A stretch of DNA of 64,000 nucleotides, from the NCBI RefSeq assembly GCF_030674635.1, contig NZ_CP089978.1, forward strand, positions 1,612,001 through 1,676,000, read 5' to 3'. The DNA comes from Moraxella sp. ZY210820 (GTDB taxonomy: Bacteria > Pseudomonadota > Gammaproteobacteria > Pseudomonadales > Moraxellaceae). Of this stretch, positions 54,190 to 63,827 are shown piece by piece; the stretch's first letter is position 1; every line of letters starts with the position of its first letter. The notes beneath the pieces were generated by a model, which saw nothing but the letters and a program-made list of their open reading frames with translations, was not told the DNA's origin and made no database searches. A program made the translations under genes and the position numbers.

Positions 54190-54843
54190 TCAAACAATCC
54201 GCCAATCTTGAATATCCCAGCCTTGTTGTTCTGCCAAAGCCTGTAATTTTTCATCAGGCGTAACAGCAATCGCATGTGTCGCATATTCCAATAAAAAACG
54301 GTCATTAATCGAATCTGAATATGCCCAGCTTTCTTCAATTTCACGACCATTAAGCCACATTTCCAAACGTTCTAATTTACCACGTTGATAACATGGTACG
54401 CCTGCAACCTTCCCCGTATATTGCCCATCAATAATTTCAGCATTGGTGGCTAACACATCATCAATACCAAAAGCTTTAAAAATTGGCACGGTAATAAAAT
54501 CACTCGTTGCTGTAATACCTAAAATGGTATGCCCTTGCTGTTTATGATATTCAATCGCCTGAAAACCTTGTTTACGCATCTGTGGGCGAATCACTTTTTG
54601 CATAAAACGCTCATGTAATTCCTGTAAATAAGCCATATCATGCTGATGTAAAAACTCAAATACAAATTCATTATAAGCAATTGGGTCAAGTTGCCCTGCT
54701 TTATAATCTTCATAAAATTGGTCATTTTTTTGGCGATGACGTACTGCATCAACCAAACCTTCATTGACTAGAAATTCTCCCCATGAATGGTCAGAATCGG
54801 TATTGAGTAAAGTATGGTCTAAATCAAATAATGCTAATTTCAT
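54190..54843 (-). CDS. HAD-IB family phosphatase (SerB-like)
   Basis: A 217-residue HAD hydrolase with motif I DLDHTLL (D7, D9), motif II in LGITATSDF, a late Lys and motif IV in SWAYSDSINDRFLL. The arrangement fits the HAD-IB family that includes SerB and bacterial phosphoserine or histidinol-phosphate phosphatases. The substrate is uncertain. It is divergent from rppH across 188 bp and upstream of the orphan HTH gene. Confidence 0.82.
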   Translation of the reverse strand: MKLALFDLDHTLLNTDSDHSWGEFLVNEGLVDAVRHRQKNDQFYEDYKAGQLDPIAYNEFVFEFLHQHDMAYLQELHERFMQKVIRPQMRKQGFQAIEYHKQQGHTILGITATSDFITVPIFKAFGIDDVLATNAEIIDGQYTGKVAGVPCYQRGKLERLEMWLNGREIEESWAYSDSINDRFLLEYATHAIAVTPDEKLQALAEQQGWDIQDWRIV

Positions 54844-55031
54844 CGTTAAATCGTTCTCAAAAAATAAAATAAATTGGAAAAAAAGTGTAAAGATTTTACC
54901 TTTTTACTGCAAAAATTGGTAATATTGACCTATCTTTAACTTTAAAATCAGTGCTTATTGTAAAACAAAACACAGTGTTTGTGTTTATTTTTTATAACAC
55001 TTTGATAATACGATATTTTTAGGTAATTTTT

Positions 55032-55529
55032 ATGATAGATGCCGAAGGTTTCCGACCCAATGTCGGAATCATTTTGGCGAATGAATATGGTCAAGTGCTT
55101 TGGGCAAAACGTATAGGACATGATGCTTGGCAATTTCCACAAGGGGGCATTCAATATGGTGAAACACCAGAACAAGCACTCTATCGTGAATTGCAAGAAG
55201 AAATAGGGTTACTGCCCCAACATGTTGAAATTCTCGCTACTACGCAAGGTTGGTTACGTTACCTATTACCTTATCGTTATATTCGTTCGCAAATGAATTC
55301 ACATAATGTCTGTATTGGACAAAAACAAAAGTGGTTTTTACTTAAACTTATTTCATCGCCAGCACATATTAAACTGGATGCCTCTGCAACACCAGAATTT
55401 GAAGCATGGCAATGGGTAAGTTATTGGTATCCACTGAATCAGGTGGTACATTTTAAACAAGATGTCTATCGACGTGCCTTATTAGAATTGTGTTTAAAAC
55501 TACCACAACCTATGCAAAAAAGAGCCTAA
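55032..55529 (+). CDS. rppH: RNA pyrophosphohydrolase RppH
   Basis: RppH removes pyrophosphate from the 5' end of mRNA and so triggers decay. The 165-residue protein starts [17 protein letters not shown] and has the NUDIX box [23 protein letters not shown] (about 39-61), QKWFLLKL and [13 protein letters not shown], all as in E. coli RppH. The stop codon lies in the loop of its terminator. Confidence 0.95.
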   Translation: MIDAEGFRPNVGIILANEYGQVLWAKRIGHDAWQFPQGGIQYGETPEQALYRELQEEIGLLPQHVEILATTQGWLRYLLPYRYIRSQMNSHNVCIGQKQKWFLLKLISSPAHIKLDASATPEFEAWQWVSYWYPLNQVVHFKQDVYRRALLELCLKLPQPMQKRA

Positions 55530-55545
55530 AGGCTCTTTTTTATTT
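55516..55545 (+). terminator. Terminator overlapping the rppH stop
   Basis: AAAAAAGAGCC and GGCTCTTTTTT form an 11-bp stem around TAAA, where the stop codon lies. The A/T tracts on both sides suggest use by the convergent gene as well. Confidence 0.85.
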
Positions 55546-55559
55546 ATGAATTTTATCTA

Positions 55560-55898
55560 TTAATCGTCTAATAAATCCATTTGCACCGCTAATTGGTACA
55601 AATTGTTAGAACGATTACCTGTACGACAAAATACTAAAATCGGTTTTGCTAACTGATTATAATATTCAGCAAATTGACGTACATCTTTTTCAGTAATTTG
55701 TCCAGCAACGATAGGTTGATAAACATAAGTCATGCCTAATTTTTCAACTTCTGCTTGAATTTCTTGACTTTGTGGTTGCCCTTCGCCACCTTCAAAATCA
55801 GGTCGATTACAAATTACCGATTTAAACCCCTGCTCTGCAATTTGAGCTACATGTTCAGGTTCAATTTGACCTGCAAATGCAATTTTATCAACTGTCAT
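55560..55898 (-). CDS. Blh/DUF442-like phosphatase-fold protein
   Basis: A 112-residue protein of the TIGR01244/DUF442 type, a dual-specificity-phosphatase-like fold. It has FAGQIEPEHVAQIAEQGFKSVICNRPDFEGG, then the P-loop CRTGNRS (Cx5R, about 93-99). In some bacteria the domain is fused to a sulphide-oxidising metallo-beta-lactamase; here it stands alone. The substrate is unknown. Confidence 0.8.
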   Translation of the reverse strand: MTVDKIAFAGQIEPEHVAQIAEQGFKSVICNRPDFEGGEGQPQSQEIQAEVEKLGMTYVYQPIVAGQITEKDVRQFAEYYNQLAKPILVFCRTGNRSNNLYQLAVQMDLLDD

Positions 55899-55996
55899 TT
55901 TATCAATATCCTATGCAATTCGATATTATAACATTCTAGCATAGATTAAATCATTTCATATATGTTTAACGAAATTTTTTCATTAAAAAGGAGATT

Positions 55997-56251
55997 ATGA
56001 CGAATTTTGAGACAAGATTGATAGCAGGTTTAGAACGCCATCAATATGACATCAACGCACAAGCACATATAGCCAAGCAACAACACAAGCTCATCGAGTG
56101 GTTGATGAACGAAAACAAGTGGCAGTTGGAGCAGTTAAACATCGCACAGGAGCAGAACAAACAATTACAAGTGTTAGTCGAGAAATTGAACAGCGAGAAC
56201 AACAGACAACAGAAATTAATCTTGCAGTTAGAGAGGCTGAGCAAGGGTTAG
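55997..56251 (+). CDS. Small coiled-coil protein, function unknown
   Basis: An 84-residue, Gln/Asn/Leu-rich, almost fully helical protein with a heptad-like pattern (LIEWLMNENKWQLEQLNIAQEQNKQLQVLVEKL). An excellent ribosome site AAAAAGGAG lies 6 nt before the ATG, which argues for a real gene. Codon use is less AT-biased than in the neighbours (CAGTTGGAGCAG) and it borders a degraded mobile region. I do not recognise the family. Confidence 0.5.
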   Translation: MTNFETRLIAGLERHQYDINAQAHIAKQQHKLIEWLMNENKWQLEQLNIAQEQNKQLQVLVEKLNSENNRQQKLILQLERLSKG

Positions 56252-56389
56252 GTCAAGGTGTAGATAGGTAGAAAATAAACTAAATATAGATTAAATAAGG
56301 TCTAAAATAGTTCTAAATAGTATTTATTTAGAACAGTTTTAGTTTAAGATTATATCTGTTTTCTATCAGTGGTAAAAGTTGGAGTGGTA

Positions 56390-56857
56390 TTACGATTCAT
56401 CTAATTGATTTTGTAATATCCAAGACCAATAATTTCCCCATCGTCTATCTATACAAGCAGTACATAATGTGAGTGGGCAAGCAGTATAATATCTTACTTT
56501 AATGACTGGTAATAAATAAAATACATTATCCTCTTCCAACATTAATTCCCATTGATTTGGCTGTCTATCTCTTAGTGAATGTCTAAATGTTTCACCAACA
56601 TAGACTGCGTAACCATCCAAGATATAAGAAGGTTCATTTTTGATTTGTTCAATGGTTTCATAATTATCCAAAAGATGTTTTTCAACAATATCCAGTGATT
56701 GTATCGAGAAGTCCAATTGATCTTGAATTTCTTTTGGCATTCTGTTTTTAAAACGCTCCAAGGCATTGGGCATATCCCAAAGCCAAGAATCAAATAATTC
56801 TAGCTGTTCAGCTCTTTGCTCTGGAGTTAATGGTTGGCGTTTGTTGCGAGGTTTCAT
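56390..56857 (-). CDS. Putative immunity protein next to a broken REase-like toxin
   Basis: A 155-residue acidic protein without signal or membrane segment. The block EPSYILDGYAVYVGETFRHSL in mid-protein resembles a motif common in small immunity proteins of polymorphic toxins. The gene starts 8 bp after the stop of a truncated toxin reading frame on the same strand, the usual toxin-immunity order. The frame is intact although the toxin is broken, as expected of an orphan immunity gene. The family is not identified with certainty. Confidence 0.6.
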   Translation of the reverse strand: MKPRNKRQPLTPEQRAEQLELFDSWLWDMPNALERFKNRMPKEIQDQLDFSIQSLDIVEKHLLDNYETIEQIKNEPSYILDGYAVYVGETFRHSLRDRQPNQWELMLEEDNVFYLLPVIKVRYYTACPLTLCTACIDRRWGNYWSWILQNQLDES

Positions 56858-56865
56858 ATATTTAC

Positions 56866-57222
56866 CTATTTTTTAAATTTAACTTTAATACCTGCTTTTT
56901 TAAGGTTTTCGATTAGAGGTTTGGAAGCTTCTCCTTCAAAGACCCATTCAATATTCCAACCAGATTTAACCAAAGCCTTATCTCTTTCCAGCTCCCACAA
57001 TACATCTTCTGTGCGAGACTGATAACCTGTTTTATGTTCAATGGCTCTAAAATTGTCAGTATCAGCAATATCTAATCTTCTATTGTAATCTACACCATCA
57101 ATACGAACTTTTACCGTTACTTCAGTTTCTCCCCAACCTAATCCACTATGATAATTATCATGAGCCTTATTCGCTTGAGTTGCTTTGTAGTGGTCAAGTT
57201 TTTTTAAACTTGAATATACAAT
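56866..57222 (-). pseudogene. C-terminal remnant of a polymorphic toxin (restriction-endonuclease-like domain)
   Basis: Reading the minus strand from about 57222 to TAG at 56866-56868 gives an open frame of about 118 codons with no start codon. It contains LDHYKATQANKAHDNYHSGLG, VRIDGVDYNRRLDIAD, AIEHKTGYQSRTEDVLWELER and GWNIEWVFEG. The order D...ExK-like (RRLDIAD, then IEHKTG) and the small size suggest a toxin tip with a restriction-endonuclease fold. The upstream part is replaced by IS30-like sequence beginning near 57187-57220. The immunity-like gene follows. Confidence 0.65.
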
Positions 57223-57422
57223 CTAAGTGCAACAAATGAAAAGGCGTTCATAATTGCTTATAATATTGTTACCACACAAATAAAGAAAGTAAAAATGAAC
57301 ACCTACACACATTTTAGCATAAATGAATGAGAAAAGATAATGTCAATGCTTGCACAAGGTATAAAGCTGAATAAAATCGCAAACATATTGGGACGTTCTC
57401 GTTCAACAATTTCAAGCTTGAA
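57187..57422 (+). mobile_element. IS30-family remnant (5' end with N-terminal transposase fragment)
   Basis: From ATG 57295 the frame reads MNTYTHFSINE, a TGA stop, then EKIMSMLAQGIKLNKIANILGRSRSTISSL. This is the IS30-family N-terminal helix-turn-helix with one in-frame stop. The preceding TGGTCAAGTTTTTTTAAACTTG is probably the terminal repeat region. The catalytic DDE domain is absent, so the element is dead. Confidence 0.65.
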
Positions 57423-57638
57423 TTGTCAAATCAAGATAATGCACGCTTTCATAGAATGGATATTTTACATGAAATGGCACAGAAATTGGGGCATAAAGTC
57501 TTAGCACTAGCACCTTATTCCCCAGAACTCAATCCCATAGAACAGACATGGGCAAATATTAAGAGATATATGCAAAACATTTTACCTTGTGAACGTAATT
57601 TTATCGATACGCTAATGTCCTGTTTTTATTTTAATTGA
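57423..57638 (+). pseudogene. C-terminal fragment of an IS630-family (DDE_3) transposase
   Basis: About 70 codons encode DNARFHRMDILHEMAQKLGH, LALAPYSPELNPIEQTWANIKRYMQ and a short tail. The block PYSPELNPIEQTWA with its catalytic Glu, and the Asp in DNARFHR, mark the DDE_3/IS630 superfamily. The N-terminal two thirds are missing, and the fragment joins the IS30-like piece directly. The following about 200 bp (57640-57840) is debris with no gene I can support. Confidence 0.75.
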
Positions 57639-57840
57639 ACTATAGGTTTGATGTTTTTTTAATCCCACAAAATAGGGGCTGGAAAAAGATCTAATAACTA
57701 TGAAATAGTGAAGTTCTAAAAAGACACCATACAAGCCCTTGAACATTTTGCAGAACAAAAAACAGAAGATTTTAAGCACTTACGAAATTAAACGATGTAA
57801 ATCATATCAATAAGTTATGAAGTTAAGTTGAGAATAACAT

Positions 57841-59460
57841 TTATTTTACAATACGCCAAATTGCAAAAATCACTGCTAATGCAATAAATACAATAGAAAT
57901 ATACCAAGCCGTCATCATGGCAATACATAAATTAAATGCAATTAAACACCCAAAAATCCAGTTTTTACGCTGTTGATTAAGCATTTGTAATTTAATTTCT
58001 TGTAGTTCACGATATTGCCTATCCTGCCACGCTGTTTGATTTTTTAGACCATTTAAGCTGTCAATCATCAAACTTGGAATATCTTGCACGCCTAACAATA
58101 AATCAGGAATTTGTTGTCCTAATTCTTTAATATTTTTTACAGGGTGCATTTGTTGTTTGACCCAATCCGTCAAAATTGGTTTTGCCAGTTTCCAAATATC
58201 TAAATGTGGGTATAAATCCGTCCCCAAGCCTTCTACATGCACTAAGGTTTTGAGTAATAACATTAATTGTGGTGGAATTTCTAAACGGAAACGGCGTGCA
58301 ATATCCATTACTTGTAGCAAAATACCTGCAAAATCAAGCTCATGCATTGGCTTAGACACCATAGGTCCAACCGTTCTTCGCATTTCACGCGCTAAGGCAT
58401 CTTGGTCAGTATCTGGACGAATCCACCCTGCTTGATGTACCACTTGTATTAATTGTGTGAAATTACTATTCATCACTGCTAAAAGCATACGAGCAACGGT
58501 CATTTGGTCATGTTTGGATAATTCCCCCATAATCGCACAATCAAGGGCGATATAACGTGGATTTTGTGGATTGGTCGTATCCACAAAGACATTACCAGGG
58601 TGCATATCCGCATGGAAAAAGTTATCTCTAAACACTTGGGTAAAGAAAATCGTTAAACCTTTTTCCGCCAAATCGGCTCTATCCATGCCTAAACGTTCAA
58701 AGGTTTCTACATCGGAAATAGGTACACCTGTGATACGTTCTGCTACCATTACATCAACACTATCCATATAAATTTCAGGCACATACATCATACTTGAACC
58801 TTCAAAATAGTGTCGCATACGCCGTGTGTTATCAGCTTCTAACGTTAAATCTAACTCATTTAAAATCGTTGTGCGATAATCTTGAATAATTTCTGATAAA
58901 TGTAATGCTCGAGCACTTTCTAAACGCTGTTCTAAAAACTGCCCCAACCATGCCAAAATTTCAAAATCTTGAATGAGTTGTTCACGAATATCTGGACGAG
59001 TAACTTTGACCACAACATCACGTCCATCATGCAAACGAGCAGTATGTACTTGTGCAACGGATGCAGCCGCCAATGGTTCATCATCAAACTGAGCAAAAAG
59101 CGTGTTAATATCCGCTTTTAAAGCTTGACTGATACGTTGTTTCGCCACTTCACTATCAAATGGCTTTACTTGGTCCTGCAATAGTACCAGTTGTGATAAA
59201 ATTTCAGGTGGAATTAAATCACGGCGAGTAGATAATAATTGACCTAATTTAATCCCCAATACACCCATGTCTTCCAAAGCACATTTGAGTTTAAGCGGAT
59301 TGTCTTTTTCATTTTTAATGCGTGTTGCAGGGTGCAAACGCAAAATTTTCAGTAAATGACGTGCCTTAGGTGGTAATTCTTGCTCATTAACCAAAGTATC
59401 TAGGCGATAATGTGCCACAATCCGCCATAATTCTAATAAACGACTAAGATGTGGCATCAT
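57841..59460 (-). CDS. ubiB: Ubiquinone biosynthesis kinase-like protein UbiB
   Basis: UbiB is an atypical ABC1/ADCK kinase-ATPase needed for ubiquinone synthesis. The 539-residue protein has the KxGQ motif in LGIKLGQLLSTRRDLIP, the Ala-rich loop AAASVAQVHTARLHDGRDVVVKV, DNFFHADMHPGN (catalytic Asp/Asn) and IALDCAIMGELS. Two helices at the C-terminus (NWIFGCLIAFNLCIAMMTAWYISIV...) anchor it. It overlaps ubiJ by 4 nt. Confidence 0.95.
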   Translation of the reverse strand: MMPHLSRLLELWRIVAHYRLDTLVNEQELPPKARHLLKILRLHPATRIKNEKDNPLKLKCALEDMGVLGIKLGQLLSTRRDLIPPEILSQLVLLQDQVKPFDSEVAKQRISQALKADINTLFAQFDDEPLAAASVAQVHTARLHDGRDVVVKVTRPDIREQLIQDFEILAWLGQFLEQRLESARALHLSEIIQDYRTTILNELDLTLEADNTRRMRHYFEGSSMMYVPEIYMDSVDVMVAERITGVPISDVETFERLGMDRADLAEKGLTIFFTQVFRDNFFHADMHPGNVFVDTTNPQNPRYIALDCAIMGELSKHDQMTVARMLLAVMNSNFTQLIQVVHQAGWIRPDTDQDALAREMRRTVGPMVSKPMHELDFAGILLQVMDIARRFRLEIPPQLMLLLKTLVHVEGLGTDLYPHLDIWKLAKPILTDWVKQQMHPVKNIKELGQQIPDLLLGVQDIPSLMIDSLNGLKNQTAWQDRQYRELQEIKLQMLNQQRKNWIFGCLIAFNLCIAMMTAWYISIVFIALAVIFAIWRIVK

Positions 59461-60122
59461 GACTGCAACTCAACTTGTGATTTCAATTGTTGTAATTTAG
59501 CTTCTAAACGGTCAATTTCTTGATTAAGTTGGCGTGTTTGCTGAGCAATTTGTTCCATTTGCCAACGTGGAGCAAATAATCCACTATCTTCTTTTAAATA
59601 ATCTTGTATCGCAAAAGCAGTATTTTGTGATTGTTGCCATAATTTTTTAGGAATGCGTTGTAATTTACCTAATTCATGTGCCACACTTGCCCCCATAAAT
59701 GGCGTAAGATGACTGGCTAAATCTAATTCCGTTTGTTGCAAAATACGCTTGAGTTTGATTAATAATTGATAATCGCCTTGTACAGGAATATTCCCTACAT
59801 TTTGTTCATCACTCAATAATAATTTAAATAATGCAACTAAATTTTGCGTATGTAAAGTCGTTGTCGCCACTTGACTATATTGTGCTTGTTCATAAGGGCG
59901 TTGCTCAAAAATTGACTTTTTTTCACTCTGCCCTGTGGCTGTTGGCTCTAATCTAATTTTACCATCATCAAAATGTACATCTAATGATAATTGGGGCATA
60001 TCAATCACAATACGCAATAATTTACCCTGTAATTGATTACATTGCACACGTGTAATGGCATCTAAATCAATCACACGATTGATAGTTTTTTCCACCAAAC
60101 CTAAAGCTAAAATTGACCACAT
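59457..60122 (-). CDS. ubiJ: Ubiquinone biosynthesis accessory factor UbiJ
   Basis: UbiJ is an SCP2-domain protein that binds ubiquinone precursors and scaffolds the Ubi complex. The 221-residue protein starts MWSILALGLVEKTINRVIDLD, has an SCP2-like core, and ends in a coiled coil (LNQEIDRLEAKLQQLKSQVELQS). ATG 60120-60122 fits 17 nt after the ubiE stop; the frame open from 60176 overlaps ubiE and is rejected. The order ubiE-ubiJ-ubiB is as in E. coli. Confidence 0.9.
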   Translation of the reverse strand: MWSILALGLVEKTINRVIDLDAITRVQCNQLQGKLLRIVIDMPQLSLDVHFDDGKIRLEPTATGQSEKKSIFEQRPYEQAQYSQVATTTLHTQNLVALFKLLLSDEQNVGNIPVQGDYQLLIKLKRILQQTELDLASHLTPFMGASVAHELGKLQRIPKKLWQQSQNTAFAIQDYLKEDSGLFAPRWQMEQIAQQTRQLNQEIDRLEAKLQQLKSQVELQS

Positions 60123-60138
60123 ACTCAAACCACACCAA

Positions 60139-60999
60139 TTACAGTTTAAAACCACGATGTACGGCAACCACACCACCTGTTAAATTATGATAATCACAAT
60201 TCATAAATCCAGCTTGCTCCATCATCATTTTTAATGTGGCTTGGTCAGGGTGCATACGAATACTTTCTGCTAAGTAACGATAACTATCCGCATCATTGGC
60301 GATTAATTTACCCATCACAGGCAATGCTGTAAATGAATAAACATCATACAGTTTTGCAAATGGCTCAAATACAGGTTTAGAAAATTCTAACACCAATAAA
60401 CGACCACCTGGTTTAAGAACACGATACATCGCTTCTAAAGCTGCATCTTTATCGGTTACATTACGCAAGCCAAAACTGATGGTAACAAGGTCAAAACTAT
60501 TATCAGCAAAAGGCTCTAAGGTTTCGGCATTGGCTAATACAAATTCAACATTGGTACAACCTGCATTGATTAAACGATCACGCCCTACATCTAGCATGGA
60601 TTGGTTAATATCTGATAATACCACACGTCCTTGTCGTCCCACTTCACGGCTAAATACTTTGGCTAAATCACCAGTTCCACCAGCAATATCTAACACATGC
60701 TGACCACGACGTACACCTGAAATTTGAATAGCAAAACGTTTCCATAAGCGATGAATACCGAATGACATAATATCATTCATTAAATCATATTTTTGTGCAA
60801 CAGAATGAAAAACATGAGCAACTTTTTGTGCTTTTTCTTGGGTTTTTACCGTTTCATAACCAAAATGTGTAGTTTCCCCTACATATTCCACACGCTCTTT
60901 ACCCTGCGGTAAATCATAATATGGAGCTGATGATGAAGTTTCATCTTGTGGATTAATTTGATGATGTTCTAAATTATTGTGTTCAAATTGTGTACTCAT
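60139..60999 (-). CDS. ubiE: Ubiquinone/menaquinone C-methyltransferase UbiE
   Basis: UbiE C-methylates the benzoquinol ring in ubiquinone synthesis. The 286-residue protein has a polar N-terminal extension (about 1-45), then [28 protein letters not shown] motif [44 protein letters not shown], and the C-terminal block [22 protein letters not shown] 60999 has better spacing from AGGTTA than ATG 61005. It is the first gene of the ubiE-ubiJ-ubiB operon. Confidence 0.95.
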   Translation of the reverse strand: MSTQFEHNNLEHHQINPQDETSSSAPYYDLPQGKERVEYVGETTHFGYETVKTQEKAQKVAHVFHSVAQKYDLMNDIMSFGIHRLWKRFAIQISGVRRGQHVLDIAGGTGDLAKVFSREVGRQGRVVLSDINQSMLDVGRDRLINAGCTNVEFVLANAETLEPFADNSFDLVTISFGLRNVTDKDAALEAMYRVLKPGGRLLVLEFSKPVFEPFAKLYDVYSFTALPVMGKLIANDADSYRYLAESIRMHPDQATLKMMMEQAGFMNCDYHNLTGGVVAVHRGFKL

Positions 61000-61059
61000 T
61001 ACCATTAACCTATACCAATAAAAATATTGTAGTATGATGACAGATTTTTATCAAAATTG

Positions 61060-61100
61060 AAAGGGCGAATTACAATTCGCCCTTATATAAAATCAATAAT
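61060..61100 (+). repeat. GGGCGAATT palindromic repeat, copy 2
   Basis: GGGCGAATTACAATTCGCCC followed by TTATATAAAATCAATAA; only single-base differences separate it from the copy at 42894-42935. It sits between the DksA-like gene and ubiE and may act as a terminator for the former. Confidence 0.7.
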
Positions 61101-61113
61101 TTACTATAATAGA

Positions 61114-61443
61114 TTAATGTGCGTGTTTGATACACATTTTAGCATACGGCACACTTGCTAAACGTTTCTCTTCAATTTCTTCGCCACATTCTTCACAATA
61201 GCCAAATTCATCACTATCAATTTTGGCAAGTGCATGATTAACTAAACCTAAATTTTCAGTTGCTTCATTTAGCAGATTTAATCGCATATCATTTTGAGAT
61301 ACTGCTAATGCCTGATCATCCCAATCATGTGCTAAATCAGCATCTTGCGGATGACGAATATGGTCATCAATTTTGTTAATACGTTCCTGATATTCCGCTT
61401 GCAACGACAAAAGGCTTTGTTTTGCTTGAACTTTATCAATCAT
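61114..61443 (-). CDS. DksA/TraR-type zinc-finger protein
   Basis: A 109-residue protein: coiled-coil N-terminal part (KQSLLSLQAEYQERINKIDDHI), then the DksA-type block IDSDEFGYCEECGEEIEEKRLASVPYAKMCIKHAH. The first zinc pair is CxxC, but the second reads CxxH where most members have CxxC. It is shorter than DksA and lacks its N-terminal region, so it is a DksA-like paralogue that may bind RNA polymerase through the secondary channel. ATG 61443 follows GGGGAG; the longer frame is rejected. Confidence 0.8.
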   Translation of the reverse strand: MIDKVQAKQSLLSLQAEYQERINKIDDHIRHPQDADLAHDWDDQALAVSQNDMRLNLLNEATENLGLVNHALAKIDSDEFGYCEECGEEIEEKRLASVPYAKMCIKHAH

Positions 61444-61575
61444 ATTTGTACTCCCCAATATGAACAATACTGAATATTTTCTCGACATCTCAATATTGTT
61501 TTAGCTAATCTTCTCATTTACATTATGATACAATTCAAGCAAGATAGCAAGCAAATATCAGCATTTATCCTTATT

Positions 61576-61806
61576 TTATTTATGCTTTTTTGATGATTTC
61601 GTTTGTTTTAACTTTTGTTTTTGACGTTCAATTTCTGCCAATTCTTTATCAATACTTGGATGACGCATTTTTAATTTTTGCCCAGCTTCAGAATTTTCTT
61701 TAGCTTGCTTTTGTACTTGATTTAAGGCTTTTAAACTAATAAAAATTGCACCTAATATTACCACTAATGCAATAATTACCACAATGATTAATGCAATTTT
61801 CATCAT
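61576..61806 (-). CDS. Small single-helix membrane protein, function unknown
   Basis: A 76-residue protein: an N-terminal transmembrane helix (MKIALIIVVIIALVVILGAIFISLKAL) followed by a basic, charged helix rich in Lys and Gln (IDKELAEIERQKQKLKQTK). Two adjacent ATGs (61806, 61803) follow GTGAG. I do not recognise a named family. It is on the same strand as adk and may be co-transcribed with it across a 147-bp gap. Confidence 0.6.
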   Translation of the reverse strand: MMKIALIIVVIIALVVILGAIFISLKALNQVQKQAKENSEAGQKLKMRHPSIDKELAEIERQKQKLKQTKSSKKHK

Positions 61807-61854
61807 TTATACTCACTTTATTTTACCGATGCTATTTCCAACATAAATTGATAA

Positions 61855-61890
61855 TTTTGTATGGGCAGAAAATTTTCCGCCCCTACCATA
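61855..61890 (-). repeat. Divergent GGGC...GCCC palindromic element
   Basis: On the minus strand GTAGGGGCGGAAAATTTTCTGCCC shares the GTAGGGGCG opening and the palindromic plan of the elements at 42894 and 61060, but its core is different. It lies between adk and the small membrane protein gene. Confidence 0.45.
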
Positions 61891-61953
61891 AACTGATAAA
61901 TCATTAAAAACTAAGCATAAAACTTATTTTTATTGACCTATGTAAATGACAAA

Positions 61954-62619
<666 letters not shown>

Positions 62620-62639
62620 CTAGCTAAACATTTAATAAT

Positions 62640-62998
62640 CTTATAAATTTTAATCAAATTACATGATTTTTTCAAGTCATTTACACGATTATGTAAAAAA
62701 TAAAGCTAATTTATCTTTTAAATTTTAGTTGAGTTTTAATATCAACTGTACCACCATGTTGTTAGAGCAAATTTATATGCAAAATGTTTGATTTACTCTT
62801 TTAGCATATTTCACTTTTTTATATTCGTTGTTTATGTTATTGGTTACTCACTTTCATTGGACAGTTCTAAAAATAATTTCTCTTACTATGTTGATTGTTT
62901 GCATAAGCATATCATCAATATTTTCAAACACCCCCTTGATGAACTCAATTTACAACATAATCACAATAAACAATGCCAATTTGACAACTTAAGAATAA
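62640..62998. other. Intergenic stretch without a supported gene
   Basis: Between adk and the lipoprotein gene lie about 360 bp of AT-rich sequence. One plus-strand frame (82 codons from a TTG) has no ribosome site and no family features. Nothing else is seen apart from the terminator at its right end. Confidence 0.5.
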
Positions 62999-63026
62999 AA
63001 CAGTCATATTTTATCAATATGACTGT
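62995..63026 (-). terminator. Terminator of the lipoprotein gene
   Basis: On the minus strand ACAGTCATATT and AATATGACTGT form an 11-bp stem around GATAA, followed by TTTTATTC. Confidence 0.8.
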
Positions 63027-63057
63027 CCCCATTTAATTTTACTGTACTAATGAAAGA

Positions 63058-63699
63058 TTATTTTAAAATCTCTTTTAAAGTACCGTCCATATTCATACGA
63101 AGAAGTGATTTTGAACGGTCAGTATCTAAAGAAGCCTGCCAGAAACGGTCTTGGTTATGTGGAATTAACACAAACGTAATCACTGATGGTACAGCTTCAA
63201 CAGGTTTTAACTGTTCTTTTTCCACGATTTGATTATAAAGCACCATATATTTGTCCGCCACATCAGCAAAACGAACATCTTTAAATGGTGTTAAGTTTGC
63301 TTTCAAATCACCACCACCCGATAATTGTACTGGTCTTGGCTCACTCCATTTCCCTTCTTCCCATTTATATTCATAATGGTCAATATTTTCAGGTTTATTT
63401 GGATCTTGAACATTAACTTGCAACACATTATTGGTAATATTCACTTCTTGGAAGAAATTTAATTCTTTACCCGCAAATTGTGGTAATGCTTGTAATGCAT
63501 CTTGAGCCTTTTGCAACTCAACTGCATTGACGTGTGGATTTTCAACAGCTTTTGGAGCTTCAGGAGCTTGGGCTTCAACTTGTGGAGTAGGTTGAGCTTT
63601 TTGCTCTGCTGCTGGAGCTTTGCTTGGTTCAGCTTTTTCATTACCACCACAAGCAACTAATGCACCTGTTAGGGCAACAACTAACATTGTCTTTTTCAT
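63058..63699 (-). CDS. Putative lipoprotein
   Basis: A 213-residue protein with a lipoprotein signal: a short charged start, a hydrophobic core and lipobox LVAC followed by GGN, with Cys at about residue 17. A Pro/Ala/Gln-rich linker (about 20-55) leads to a domain of about 155 residues with VNITNNVLQVNVQDPNKPENIDHYEY. I do not recognise the domain. Gly-Gly at +2/+3 suggests outer-membrane sorting. AAAGGAG precedes ATG 63697-63699. It is followed by a strong terminator. Confidence 0.7.
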   Translation of the reverse strand: MKKTMLVVALTGALVACGGNEKAEPSKAPAAEQKAQPTPQVEAQAPEAPKAVENPHVNAVELQKAQDALQALPQFAGKELNFFQEVNITNNVLQVNVQDPNKPENIDHYEYKWEEGKWSEPRPVQLSGGGDLKANLTPFKDVRFADVADKYMVLYNQIVEKEQLKPVEAVPSVITFVLIPHNQDRFWQASLDTDRSKSLLRMNMDGTLKEILK

Positions 63700-63827
63700 G
63701 AGAGTATTCTCCTTTAAGTAAATTTCACATATAAAAACTAATCATATCAAAATAATTGACTCAAAACAAAATTTTTTAACAAATATTTGTTAAATATCAT
63801 TTCAAAATTAGCTTTTATTTGTAGTAA

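Noticed and set aside
57681..57800. Short frame reading DTIQALEHFAEQKTEDFKHLRN
   Set aside because: It is only about 22 codons without a start, so it was treated as debris after the IS remnant.
62788..63036. 82-codon plus-strand frame between adk and the lipoprotein gene
   Set aside because: It has a TTG start, no ribosome site, an AT-driven composition, and overlaps the lipoprotein terminator.
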